Shown: positions 37,640 to 46,512, numbered from the stretch's first letter. The stretch is DNA of 61,978 bases from Vannielia sp. (GCF_029212645.1 NZ_JARGND010000015.1:5962-67939), one strand, 5' to 3'. Notes: a model not told the origin generated them from the sequence alone. Translations and numbers: made by a program.

Positions 37640-38527
37640 GTGATCTACGACATCACACTCAAAATCGAATACCTCTACCAAAGCCCCGTCTCCAAGGGGC
37701 GGCACACCGTTTGCGTGGCGCCCTCGACCATCGACGGCGTGCAGCGCCTCCTGGCCAGCGACATCGCCTTTGATCCCGAGCCGGACGAGAAAACCGAGCG
37801 GCAAGACTTTTTTGGCAACCATATTGTCGATATCGGCCTCGCCCATGAGCACGCCGGCACCGGTCTGGCCGCCACCTTCCGGGTAGAGCGCTTGCAGGCC
37901 GCGCTTGAAGTCTCCCGCTCGTTGCCGTTTGCCGATCTGCCCGCGACCCTCACCAAATGCCGCTCGATGAAGGCGGCATCGCCACTGCATTTTCTGGCCG
38001 CCTCACCGCGCGTATCACTTTCCCCGCTGATCGGCGCCTTCGCCCGCGATGCTGCGGGTGCGCCCCACAGCGTGTTTGATGCGGTGCTCGCGGTGGGGCA
38101 GGCGCTGTTTCACCGCATGACCTTCGATGCCACCGCGACCGATGTCGATACCTCGCCCGAGGAGGCCTTCACCAACGGCTCCGGCGTGTGTCAGGACTTC
38201 GCCCATATCATGATCGCGGCCCTGCGCTCCCTGGGCATTCCGGCGGGCTATGTCAGCGGCTACCTGCGCACCCTTCCGCCCGAAGGAATGGAACGCCTTG
38301 AGGGGGCGGATGCCATGCACGCCTGGGTGCGGGCATGGTGCGGTGATGCGCTGGGCTGGGTTGAGTTTGACCCCACCAATGATCTTTTCGTCGGCACCGA
38401 TCATATCGTCGCCGCCTATGGGCGCGACTATTCCGACGTCGCGCCCATTCGTGGCGTCGTGCGGCTGTCGGGCGCGCAAGATAGCACTCACAGCGTTGAT
38501 GTCGCGCCCGTGCCGGAGCCAGCTTGA
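37640..38527 (+). CDS. Transglutaminase-like protein
   Basis: A 295-residue stand-alone transglutaminase-like cysteine protein. The N-terminal beta domain is followed by the catalytic core with C184 in SGVCQDFAHIM, H227 in AMHAWVRAW and D244 in FDPTNDLF. No signal peptide is seen, so it is probably cytosolic. The start is GTG, nine bases after the stop of the ATP-grasp/alpha-E gene, and the three genes clearly form one operon. It may be a peptidase or an amide cross-linker of the product made by the ATP-grasp protein. Confidence 0.88.
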   Translation: MIYDITLKIEYLYQSPVSKGRHTVCVAPSTIDGVQRLLASDIAFDPEPDEKTERQDFFGNHIVDIGLAHEHAGTGLAATFRVERLQAALEVSRSLPFADLPATLTKCRSMKAASPLHFLAASPRVSLSPLIGAFARDAAGAPHSVFDAVLAVGQALFHRMTFDATATDVDTSPEEAFTNGSGVCQDFAHIMIAALRSLGIPAGYVSGYLRTLPPEGMERLEGADAMHAWVRAWCGDALGWVEFDPTNDLFVGTDHIVAAYGRDYSDVAPIRGVVRLSGAQDSTHSVDVAPVPEPA

Positions 38528-38815
38528 ACCGGCCCTCCAACTCTTGAAGATGTGGTAATCGCCGGGATCTCCAACACCGCGCCAAGCGTCGCCTTGCCAC
38601 CGCTCACCTTGCCACATTCCCGTTTCAAACATGGCCCGCGTTGATTGTGCGCCTTCTCCCGCGTCTCCGCGATCTGGCCGCTTGACCGCCCTGAAACCGA
38701 CCCAAGTCTTTACGGGATGTTAAACCGCCGTGCGTAGGGTGGCGACAGAGTGTCTCTCGATACCGCCGGTTTTGCGAATGGTTGGCCGGAGTGAGTTTTA
38801 ACGAGGAATGTATTT

Positions 38816-39541
38816 ATGCAGCATGATTTGGCCGTGATTCAACAATCTCCATCTTCGGTTGGCGCAACCCGCTTGCGGGCTCTGGTTCTTGATGATGACG
38901 AGGTTGATCAGCTTCGCATCCAGCAGATCGCGCACAAAGCCGGTCTCGACCTTGATTTTACAGAGGTTTTCACCATTGGTGAAATGCGCGCGCAACTCGA
39001 AGTGCCCTTCGATCTGGTGTTTATCGACTATAACCTCGGCATGGAAACCGGGCTTGATGCCCTCAAGGTGCTGCTCGCCCATGAGGAGCAAACAGAGGCA
39101 ATCCCGATCATGCTCACCTCGGTCACTCGCCGCGCCATTGCGGTTGAGGCCATGCGCCGTGGCTGTGCCGATTATCTGGTCAAGGAAGAGCTTTCGATAG
39201 ACAGTCTGCGCAAGGCCATCGTCTCAGCGTTTGAGCGGCGCATGTTCTATTCCGCAATCTCCGATGCGCGCGCCTTTCAGGACCGGATGAAGGTGACAGT
39301 CGCGCGCTTTATGGGCACCTGCGGCCCGGAAATGCGTGATATCATGTCCAACACCCTCAATACACTGCGCCAAATGAAGATGGAGGGAGACACCACCACC
39401 CCCGCCGATGAAAATTTCACCCTGCTGGAGCGCGGGTGCAACGATCTGGTGATTTTCCTCGATGATCTGATGGGCATTGTCGATGTGAGCCGCAGCCAAA
39501 AACCCGAGTCGGTCAAGCTTTTCTCTGCCAAGAAGGTCTGA
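38816..39541 (+). CDS. Response regulator with degenerate kinase-dimerisation tail
   Basis: A 241-residue protein. The receiver domain (about 20-140) has the acidic pocket D26-D28, the phospho-acceptor D71 in FIDYN and K123. The remaining 100 residues have no DNA-binding domain. They line up by eye with the two helices of histidine-kinase dimerisation domains: FMGTCGPEMRDIMSNTL occupies the place of the phospho-His helix, with C169 instead of histidine, and FLDDLMGIVDVS matches helix 2. It could thus dimerise with or regulate the neighbouring kinases. AGGAA precedes the ATG. The 288 bp upstream are gene-free. Confidence 0.82.
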   Translation: MQHDLAVIQQSPSSVGATRLRALVLDDDEVDQLRIQQIAHKAGLDLDFTEVFTIGEMRAQLEVPFDLVFIDYNLGMETGLDALKVLLAHEEQTEAIPIMLTSVTRRAIAVEAMRRGCADYLVKEELSIDSLRKAIVSAFERRMFYSAISDARAFQDRMKVTVARFMGTCGPEMRDIMSNTLNTLRQMKMEGDTTTPADENFTLLERGCNDLVIFLDDLMGIVDVSRSQKPESVKLFSAKKV

Positions 39542-39575
39542 TGATGCCAGCCGTGCGCGTTGTGAGGGCCGGGCA

Positions 39576-41861
39576 ATGAAGTTGAGCACCCGGTTGGCTC
39601 TGGTGGCGCTCACGGTCGTGCTGACAGTCACCGGCATTTTCGCGCTCTTGATCCACCGCACGGCGCGCCATGACGCCAAAGTCGTGGCGACCGATGCCAT
39701 GCGGCTGAATTCCATCATTTATGCAAAACGGATCGACGATAAGTTCGTTGATCTCGAAGGCACCCTTCAGCGCCTCGCCGGGTCAATCACCATCGCCACC
39801 TTGGCGCAGCACGCTCTGCGATCCTCCTCCGATGAGGACATTCCCAATGAAATCGAGCGCGGGCGCACTCTGCTCGCCAACGCTTTTTTCAACGCGATGA
39901 CGAACGAGCCGAGCTATCTCCAAATGCGGCTACTGCATCGTCAGGATAACTGGAAAGAAGTCGTGCGCATAAACCGCCTTGGCACAGAACTGCGCCGCAC
40001 CGCTCCGGATGAGCTTCAGTCCAAGGGCGATGAATTTTACATGCAGGACCTGATAAATGGGACCAGTGGCGGCACCCATTACACCCCCGTTTCCTACAAC
40101 CGCGAGCATGGCGTTTCAGATGGCACCCCGGTGTTCCGCATTATTCGCCCTGTCTACGCGGGCCGTGTTGAGTTGATCGGCGCGCTGATCATCAATGTCG
40201 ACTTTGAGCAATTCCTGCGAATCCGCCGCGACTCCCGCATCGTTGAGCGCGAAGTGGCCGCGATTGATCGCGCCGGATCCTACATGCTCTACATCGCCGG
40301 AAAAACGCTCCCCGCCCTGTCCTACGTTGAGGATCCCGGTTTTGAGCCCTTCGTGGGAGCGGAGCAAATCGGCGAGCATGGCGGTACCTCCGATGTGCTG
40401 GATCTCGGTGACCGTTTGGCCGTTGTGACAACGGTTGAAAACAGCTTGAACAGCGCTTCGCTGGGGTTAATCGTCGTGTCCAGTGAGCCAAAGTCGCTGA
40501 TGTATGCGACTTTGAACCAACGGCTTTTTCAGCAACTCGCCGTCGCCGCAGCCCTCTCACTGGGGGCGGCTCTCCTGACCTTCGTGGCCACCCGTCACGC
40601 CACGCGCCCCATGAACCGATTGATCAAGGCGGTCTCCGAAGGCGAAAGCCTCTTGGAGGTGGAACTACCAAAGCTTGACCAAAGAGACGATGAAATCGGC
40701 ACAATCGCCACCAAATTCATCTCTCTCACGACAGCCCTGCAACATGATCGCGCAAGGCTGGAAGCGATCCACAACAACGTCGCCGATTCCATCATCATGA
40801 TCACCGACAAAGGGTTAATGGCTGATATCAACCCGGCGGCATCAGAGATGTTTGGCTATCAGCCCGATGAGATGATCGGCCAGCCTCTCACCATGCTTAT
40901 GCCCCAGAACATGGCGAAGGAGCATCAAGGCCACGTGGCTCGCAGCACCATCTCCTTTGAAACTCGGATGATGGGCAGGAACCGCGAAATTATCGGCATG
41001 ACCAAACAGGGCACGGAAGTGCCGCTCGAAATCAAGGTAAGCCGCGCCGTTCTCGATGGGCAAGTGCACTTTATCGGCTCCGCCCGAAGCATCTTTGAAC
41101 GCAAGGAAGCGGAGCGCCGCCAACTGGAGCTTTTGGCGGCGCTGGAACGTTCCAACACCGAGCTCGACCGATTCGCCTACGTGGCCTCCCATGATCTCAA
41201 GGCCCCACTGCGCGCGATCAGCAATGCGTCAAACTGGTTGGCCGAAGACCTGGAGCATGTTCTTACCGATGACACCCGCGATAGTCTTGGCATCCTGCGC
41301 AGCCGCGCCGCGCGCATGGAGCGCTTGCTTGATGACCTGCTGGAGCATTCCCGCATCGGGCGCACCCGGCACGCCCAAGAGGCCATTTCTGGCGCAGCCC
41401 TGCGGGCGGAACTGACGGAACTGATCAACCTGCCCCCCGGAATGTCTTTGCAGGTTGACCCACGTTTCGAGCAGGGCACCTTTCCGGTCATGCCGCTCAA
41501 GATTGTTCTGCTGAACCTCTTGAGCAACGCGATCAAACACCACCATGACCCGTCTCACGGGCACATCTCGCTGGAAATGCTGGAGGCTGATGCATTCTGG
41601 GAATTTGTCGTCATGGATGACGGTCCGGGCATTGCCGAAGCTTACCATACTAAGATTTTCGAAATTTTTCAAACCCTTCAGCCGCGAGACGAGGTGGAGT
41701 CCTCCGGTATGGGCCTCGCGATTATCCGCAAACACATGGCCGTCGTTGGCGGTGATGTGCGCGTTGTGTCCGATGGCACGCGCGGCACCGCCTTCCATGT
41801 GATCTGGCCCAAACAGCCTGATGGCAAGGCCGGTGATACAGCTGAAGGAATGGCCGCATGA
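39576..41861 (+). CDS. Membrane sensor histidine kinase with PAS domain
   Basis: A 761-residue inner-membrane kinase. Transmembrane helices lie at about 7-27 and 319-338 and enclose a roughly 290-residue periplasmic sensor of Cache type. HAMP (about 340-392), PAS (about 394-505), DHp with H539 in ASHDLKAPLRA and an ATPase domain with N651 and DDGPG (681-685) follow. The PAS domain contains H450 and R470, spaced exactly as the heme-ligand and oxygen-gating residues of FixL, so heme binding is possible. Its stop overlaps the start of the next response regulator (ATGA), so the genes are coupled. Confidence 0.9.
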   Translation: MKLSTRLALVALTVVLTVTGIFALLIHRTARHDAKVVATDAMRLNSIIYAKRIDDKFVDLEGTLQRLAGSITIATLAQHALRSSSDEDIPNEIERGRTLLANAFFNAMTNEPSYLQMRLLHRQDNWKEVVRINRLGTELRRTAPDELQSKGDEFYMQDLINGTSGGTHYTPVSYNREHGVSDGTPVFRIIRPVYAGRVELIGALIINVDFEQFLRIRRDSRIVEREVAAIDRAGSYMLYIAGKTLPALSYVEDPGFEPFVGAEQIGEHGGTSDVLDLGDRLAVVTTVENSLNSASLGLIVVSSEPKSLMYATLNQRLFQQLAVAAALSLGAALLTFVATRHATRPMNRLIKAVSEGESLLEVELPKLDQRDDEIGTIATKFISLTTALQHDRARLEAIHNNVADSIIMITDKGLMADINPAASEMFGYQPDEMIGQPLTMLMPQNMAKEHQGHVARSTISFETRMMGRNREIIGMTKQGTEVPLEIKVSRAVLDGQVHFIGSARSIFERKEAERRQLELLAALERSNTELDRFAYVASHDLKAPLRAISNASNWLAEDLEHVLTDDTRDSLGILRSRAARMERLLDDLLEHSRIGRTRHAQEAISGAALRAELTELINLPPGMSLQVDPRFEQGTFPVMPLKIVLLNLLSNAIKHHHDPSHGHISLEMLEADAFWEFVVMDDGPGIAEAYHTKIFEIFQTLQPRDEVESSGMGLAIIRKHMAVVGGDVRVVSDGTRGTAFHVIWPKQPDGKAGDTAEGMAA

Positions 41862-42331
41862 ATGTGATGACTGCCCCAGACCCCGCCAAGGTTCACCCGT
41901 TGGACATCATTTTGGTTGAGGATGACGACGCCGATGCCAAGGCCGTACGCCGCGCGCTGGAAAAATCCTGCATCGCCAACCCGGTGCGCCGCCTGAAAGA
42001 CGGGGTCGATGCGCTGGCCTTTCTACGCGGCGAAGCCCCCACAAAACCGCCGCCACAATACATCATCTTGCTCGATCTCAATATGCCACGCATGAACGGG
42101 ATCGAGTTTCTGGAGGCTCTGCGCAATGATCCAAAGTTACATCGCGCGATCGTCTTCGTTTTGACGACGTCCAGCGACCAGCGCGATATTGGTAACGCCT
42201 ATGATCACAATGTCGCAGGCTATATTCTCAAAGATGACGCGGGCTTTGACTTCATCAAGCTGGTCGGCACGCTTGATCATTTTTGGCACGTTGTCGAACT
42301 ACCCGAGATACCAGCGGGTGGGGGCCGCTGA
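41858..42331 (+). CDS. Rcp1/CheY-type single-domain response regulator
   Basis: A 157-residue lone receiver domain: acidic residues in LVEDDDADA (about 20-26), phospho-acceptor D73 in LLDLNMPRMNG, the switch Thr/Ser in VLTTSSDQRD and the lysine in GYILK. It resembles the small receivers that partner phytochrome-like and PAS kinases. It has no output domain, so it probably shuttles phosphoryl groups between the kinase upstream and the receiver-kinase downstream. The ATG overlaps the stop of the kinase gene. Confidence 0.92.
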   Translation: MNVMTAPDPAKVHPLDIILVEDDDADAKAVRRALEKSCIANPVRRLKDGVDALAFLRGEAPTKPPPQYIILLDLNMPRMNGIEFLEALRNDPKLHRAIVFVLTTSSDQRDIGNAYDHNVAGYILKDDAGFDFIKLVGTLDHFWHVVELPEIPAGGGR

Positions 42332-42335
42332 ACAG

Positions 42336-43430
42336 ATGCCCGGTCTCGTAGTCATGGTGATTGACGATGACGCGGCTGACCGCAAGCAAATCCACCGTTT
42401 GCTGACCCGCATGCCGATGGAGTGCGAGGTTGTCGAAGTCGCTGATGGCGCCAAACTGGCCGAGGTGACCGCTCCAAAGGTTGATCTGGTCCTGTTGGAC
42501 CATCTTCTGCCCGGTATCAGCGGGCTTGATTTGATTGATGTTTTGCAGGAGCGCTGGCCGCGCGCCGGGGTCTGCGTGGTCACAGGGCAGGGTGATGAAA
42601 CCGTTGCAAAGAACGCCATCCAGCGCGGTGCGGTCGATTATGTTCCAAAGCGCAGCCTGTCGGAAAACGTGTTGGAGCGGATCATAGAGAATGGGTGCAA
42701 GGTTGCGCGAATGCGGTGGGAAATCGAGGAGCAGCGCCAGGACATGGGCGTTTTTTCAGAGGTTCTGGTGCATGACCTGAAGGCGCCGATCCGCTCGACC
42801 CTGTTTCTCATCGAGAAACTCGCCGAAGACATTGGCGCACAGGACACCAAGGAAGTTGAGCGCGATATGCGCCTCATCGCCCAGACGGCTGAGCGAATGT
42901 CCGACCTGGTGGCCAGTCTTGCCGGCCATGTGCAACTTGATCGAGACTCAGAGCCAAAGTTTTGCGCGCCCAGAGAGTTGGCCGATCAGGCGGCCTCGCT
43001 TTTGCTTGCGGCCGTTGAAAAGAGCGGAGCGCAAATCACGGTTGAAGCTGATGATGTGCCGCTTGTCCTGTGCCATGGGCCACAGATCGTACAACTCCTG
43101 CAAAACCTTATAAACAACGCCATCAAATACGCGGGCGACAGTGCGCCCTGCATTCATGTCCACTGCACAAAATTGGGCAGGCGATTGCAATTTTCGGTGT
43201 CAGACAACGGCATCGGGGTGCCCGAGCAGTACAAAGAGCGGGTTTTTCAGCCATTCAAGCGCCTGCCTGTCGCCGCATCCATTCCTGGCACCGGGCTTGG
43301 GTTGGCCACATGTCGCAAGATCGTGGATCGCCATAACGGGCGCATTTGGTGCGAGCCTAACGTGCCGCAGGGCACCGTGTTCCGGTTTGAACTCCCGCTT
43401 GGAAAATCAGCCTCCGCGCATGGTGCTTGA
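42336..43430 (+). CDS. Receiver-histidine kinase hybrid
   Basis: A 364-residue soluble protein with an N-terminal receiver domain (D55 in LVLLDHLLPG, K105 in DYVPK) followed by DHp (H146 in VLVHDLKAPIRS) and an ATPase domain (NLINNAIKYAG, DNGIGVPE, GTGLGLATCRKIV). This order means kinase activity is probably controlled by receiver phosphorylation. The ATG at 42336 lies four bases after the stop of the preceding receiver gene; an upstream extension of the same frame merely overlaps that gene. The 3' end overlaps the convergent FAD/NAD(P) gene by 24 bases. Confidence 0.9.
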   Translation: MPGLVVMVIDDDAADRKQIHRLLTRMPMECEVVEVADGAKLAEVTAPKVDLVLLDHLLPGISGLDLIDVLQERWPRAGVCVVTGQGDETVAKNAIQRGAVDYVPKRSLSENVLERIIENGCKVARMRWEIEEQRQDMGVFSEVLVHDLKAPIRSTLFLIEKLAEDIGAQDTKEVERDMRLIAQTAERMSDLVASLAGHVQLDRDSEPKFCAPRELADQAASLLLAAVEKSGAQITVEADDVPLVLCHGPQIVQLLQNLINNAIKYAGDSAPCIHVHCTKLGRRLQFSVSDNGIGVPEQYKERVFQPFKRLPVAASIPGTGLGLATCRKIVDRHNGRIWCEPNVPQGTVFRFELPLGKSASAHGA

Positions 43431-44966
43431 TGGCGCGCGCTGGCGCGCACAAACCCCTTCGGCCCAGCGTTGCGCCGCTGCGCCAAAACAATCGTGCAGC
43501 GAGTCGACAGCGATGACGCTGCCATAGGCCATGCGTCCCAGCACCGAAAGCCCGGGCTGCACCTGCCCATCCGGCTCGGTCTTGGCGGCAAGCCCCTCGG
43601 CCAATGGCACCAGCACCCCACGATCCCGCAGCCGGGCAATCAACGGATCAGAGACAATGCTCAAATCCGGTGACGGCAGCACAGCATCTACCATCGCTGC
43701 AACCTCCACCCGGTCCTCATCGTTGCAAAGGCGCCAGCCATCGGGGCCAGTCACGATATCCGGGTCATCCACCGCGCGCATATCTACCCGCCCGTCTTCG
43801 ATAAGGGTCATTAGCTCTGTCGCGGACGTCAGCGGGGGCCCATAGGAAAACCGCTTCATACCATCGTCAAACCCGGTGACGGCCTGGGCTATCTCCGGCG
43901 CCACATCGCGCGGATTGAAGCCTTTCCGCAAAGCATCTTGCCATTTGCGCCAAACCTGCCCGGCCACATAGCCGGGTGAGGCCGAGGCGCTGCCGTCAGC
44001 CATGGCGATCAACCCGCGCAGCACCTCGGGCGCGGCGCGATCTTCCTGTGATCCGGGGTTTTCGCGCTCGGCTGCCAGCCAGTCGCGGGTGGCTGCGCGA
44101 TCGCCAGTGATCCGTTCCACGGGCACTTCAAGCGCGGCGCAAATCATGGCAAGCGGGGGTTCGGCGGGGCTATCCAAAGCCTCTGCCAGCGCGGCTTCAA
44201 AGCGGGCGGTTTCGGCCTCTGTGGCATCAAAACCTGCGTCCAGCGTCGCTGTGGCAGGCTTGGGCGCGGGGGGCAGGCCGTTCAGTGAAAAGGGCACGAT
44301 CCGCGCCGGTTCCATCCCCGAGGGCAGGTAGCGTCCGGCCTTGAAACGCCCGCCCATCCCCAACGTCAGCAGGCGCACCACGTCTATCGACGACAGGGCC
44401 AGCCCCCGCACCCCCACGGCTTTTCCGGCCCAGCCTTTGGCGACGGCAAGCAAGGCGCGGTCGGGGTAGGCGGGAACAAGATCAAGCGCGTGCTCCTGCG
44501 CATGGGCCTTCCATTTGCTGAATTGCGGATCCGGGTGAGAGCGGGGCTGGCCGGGCGCGATCAGCACTTCGGCAAAGGGGCCTTCGGGGCCTTGCGGCGT
44601 GCTCAGCATCCATCCACCCGATGCCTCGTCATGCTGAATGTCGCGTACCGCGCGATGGTGGTGGGTGAGGCCCAAGGCGTTGAACCGTTGGCACAGGTGC
44701 TGGCCCAGTTCGGCCCGCGCGGGAAAGCGCTCCGGGTCGCCTGTGATGTCGTCGATCAGGGTGCCGTCGCGGGCGATATCAAGGTTGCGCAGCGGCAGGT
44801 TCAGCAGGCAATGCGGGCTTTGATCGGGTGAAAAGTTTGGCCCGGCCCCCGGATGCATCCCCGGATCGAACACCTCGATCATGGCCTCGGGCCAAAGGGC
44901 CAGCAAGGCTTCTGCCGCGCCCAGCCCGCGCGGCCCCATACCGATAAATGCAATGCGATGTGTCAT
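43407..44966 (-). CDS. FAD/NAD(P)-binding protein
   Basis: A 519-residue protein of the FAD_NAD_binding (PF13454-like) group. The dinucleotide fold starts RIAFIGMGPRGLGAAEALLAL, and NLPLRNLDIARDG is typical of the family's flavin-binding loop. No redox cysteine pair or substrate motif is obvious. The ATG at 44966 is used because the glycine-rich motif then lies at the N-terminus; the longer frame adds an Arg-rich stretch. It ends inside the 3' end of the hybrid kinase gene and starts 40 bp below the soxT1 stop, in the same direction. It may be co-transcribed with soxT1, although a sulfur role is unproven. Confidence 0.82.
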   Translation of the reverse strand: MTHRIAFIGMGPRGLGAAEALLALWPEAMIEVFDPGMHPGAGPNFSPDQSPHCLLNLPLRNLDIARDGTLIDDITGDPERFPARAELGQHLCQRFNALGLTHHHRAVRDIQHDEASGGWMLSTPQGPEGPFAEVLIAPGQPRSHPDPQFSKWKAHAQEHALDLVPAYPDRALLAVAKGWAGKAVGVRGLALSSIDVVRLLTLGMGGRFKAGRYLPSGMEPARIVPFSLNGLPPAPKPATATLDAGFDATEAETARFEAALAEALDSPAEPPLAMICAALEVPVERITGDRAATRDWLAAERENPGSQEDRAAPEVLRGLIAMADGSASASPGYVAGQVWRKWQDALRKGFNPRDVAPEIAQAVTGFDDGMKRFSYGPPLTSATELMTLIEDGRVDMRAVDDPDIVTGPDGWRLCNDEDRVEVAAMVDAVLPSPDLSIVSDPLIARLRDRGVLVPLAEGLAAKTEPDGQVQPGLSVLGRMAYGSVIAVDSLHDCFGAAAQRWAEGVCARQRAPSSTMRGG

Positions 44967-45006
44967 TGCGCAGAGAGTGGCCGCGCGGCTGCGGCGTGGC
45001 AAGCCC

Positions 45007-46077
45007 TCAAGGCCGTGCGAGGTGAAAGCCGGTGATCAGTTGTTTCAAGCCCAGGGCCGCGCCCGCGAAGATCGCCGCAAAGGTCACCGGGGCCGAATAA
45101 GCCAGCACGGAAAACGCTGAAATCCCTTGGCCAACAGAGCATCCCATTGCCAGGATCGCGCCGGGCCCCATAAGCGCCGCGCCCAGCATTTGCCGCTTCA
45201 ATTCCCGCGGGTCTTCGCAGGCTTCCCAGCGGAAATGCCCTTTGAACAGCGAGCCAATGAAGGCCCCTGCCAGCACTCCGGCCACCGAGCCCACGCTGAA
45301 GGAAAGGGTGTTTCCGCTCGCGGTCATGAACCAGTAGATCGTGTCGCCAAGGGGCTGCGCGAAGGTGTGGGTGGTGATGCGCTCGCCGTCAAACCCGGTT
45401 TCGGCCACCCAGAACGTGCCGATCCAGCCCGATGCCACCGCAAGGCCAACTGCCGTGCCCCAGGTCAGCGTGCGCGGAGAGCGCAATGTTGGCCCATGCG
45501 CGATCGAAAACAGCAGGATCAGCGCCCCCACGGCGCTCCCCACCGCCCAAGGGGCCACGCCGGTTGCGCCGCTCAACCCATCGGCAAACCCCTGCGCCGT
45601 TGCCCGCCCGTCCTCTACCGGGAACAGCCAGACGCGTGCAAAGGCCAGCGGCCCGGAAAGCACCACATAGGCCGATAACCCCATGACGAGCACAATCACG
45701 AACCCCCGCAAATCGCCGCCGCCAAGCCGCGCCAAAGCGCCGTAGCCGCAGTTGCCCGCAAGCGCCATGCCGTAGCCAAACAGCAAGCCGCCCACGATGC
45801 TGGCCATCGGGACCCAGTCACGCGAAAGATATACCGTGCGCGCCGGATCAAAATGGCCCGTTGCCGTAGCGATATTTAGCGAAAGAATGGCCAGCCCAAT
45901 GGCGATGCCCCACATCCGCAAGCGGCGGCTGTCATTGGCGTAAAGCATGTCCTCGATGGCGCCGAGCGTGCAAAATCGCCCGATCCGCGCGGCGAGGCCC
46001 AACAGGAGGCCGCCGACCAGGCCCACAAGGGCCACGGCATTGGCGTCTCCCAAGACCTCCAGCGAGGTTTCGAGCAT
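45007..46077 (-). CDS. soxT: YeeE/YedE family sulfur transporter (SoxT)
   Basis: A 356-residue polytopic membrane protein. The conserved cysteines of the YeeE/YedE family lie in RIGRFCTLGA, AGNCGYGAL and MGCSVGQGISAFS; these are thought to pass thiosulfate or sulfane sulfur across the inner membrane. The ATG at 46077 has GGGAGG nine bases before it. It follows soxR by 40 bp and completes the leftward soxS-soxR-soxT operon. A second, separate copy lies at 58803. The direction of transport (import for signalling versus assimilation) is not established from sequence. Confidence 0.88.
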   Translation of the reverse strand: MLETSLEVLGDANAVALVGLVGGLLLGLAARIGRFCTLGAIEDMLYANDSRRLRMWGIAIGLAILSLNIATATGHFDPARTVYLSRDWVPMASIVGGLLFGYGMALAGNCGYGALARLGGGDLRGFVIVLVMGLSAYVVLSGPLAFARVWLFPVEDGRATAQGFADGLSGATGVAPWAVGSAVGALILLFSIAHGPTLRSPRTLTWGTAVGLAVASGWIGTFWVAETGFDGERITTHTFAQPLGDTIYWFMTASGNTLSFSVGSVAGVLAGAFIGSLFKGHFRWEACEDPRELKRQMLGAALMGPGAILAMGCSVGQGISAFSVLAYSAPVTFAAIFAGAALGLKQLITGFHLARP

Positions 46078-46117
46078 TGTGATAAACCTCCCCAGGTCCA
46101 GCCTTTGGCTTGGGCTG

Positions 46118-46474
46118 TCAGTCGTCGTCGCGGCAGAACATGTCGTAGACGACTTCCATGATCTGCTTGGGGCGATCATCCGTCAAGGAATAGTAAATCG
46201 CCTTGCCATCACGGCGCGGTGTGACAAGGCCTTCCAGCCGCAGCCGCGAAAGCTGCTGGGAAACGGCAGCCTGGCGGGCCGAAAGCAGCTCTTCCAGCTC
46301 GGTCACGGTCTTTTCGCCGGTGGTCAGGTGGCACAAGATCATCAACCGGCCCTCGTGGCTGATCGCCTTGAGAAAGTTCGAGGCTTTCTCGGCATTGCTC
46401 ACCATGCGATCCATGTCTTCGGGGCACATGTTCTTGTCGAAGACCGGCAGTTTTGTTGGTTCGTCCAGCATCAT
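46118..46474 (-). CDS. soxR: Sulfur-responsive ArsR-family repressor SoxR
   Basis: Repressor of the sox genes. The 118-residue protein has the winged helix-turn-helix with recognition segment SARQAAVSQQLSRLRLEGLV. C48 (in LMILCHL) and C114 (in DMFCRDD) are 66 residues apart, the same spacing as C41 and C107 of the persulfide sensor SqrR, so a tetrasulfide-type switch is likely. A third cysteine, C17, lies in the N-terminal arm. It is unrelated to the MerR-type SoxR of E. coli. The ATG at 46474 is selected; the upstream extension overlaps soxS. Candidate operators lie at 46920-46944 and 48335-48359. Confidence 0.93.
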   Translation of the reverse strand: MMLDEPTKLPVFDKNMCPEDMDRMVSNAEKASNFLKAISHEGRLMILCHLTTGEKTVTELEELLSARQAAVSQQLSRLRLEGLVTPRRDGKAIYYSLTDDRPKQIMEVVYDMFCRDDD

Positions 46475-46512
46475 TCTCTCTCTCGCCCCCGTTGTCCGGC
46501 GGCCCCTTTTTG

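Noticed and set aside
38528-38815. Possible small gene or RNA in the gap before the response regulator
   Set aside because: No start with a ribosome-binding site and no stable hairpin-plus-T-run structure; most likely just a promoter region.
41858-43430. The two adjacent receivers as one broken hybrid gene
   Set aside because: Each has its own start, full domain and clean stop; the four-base gap is normal for coupled genes.
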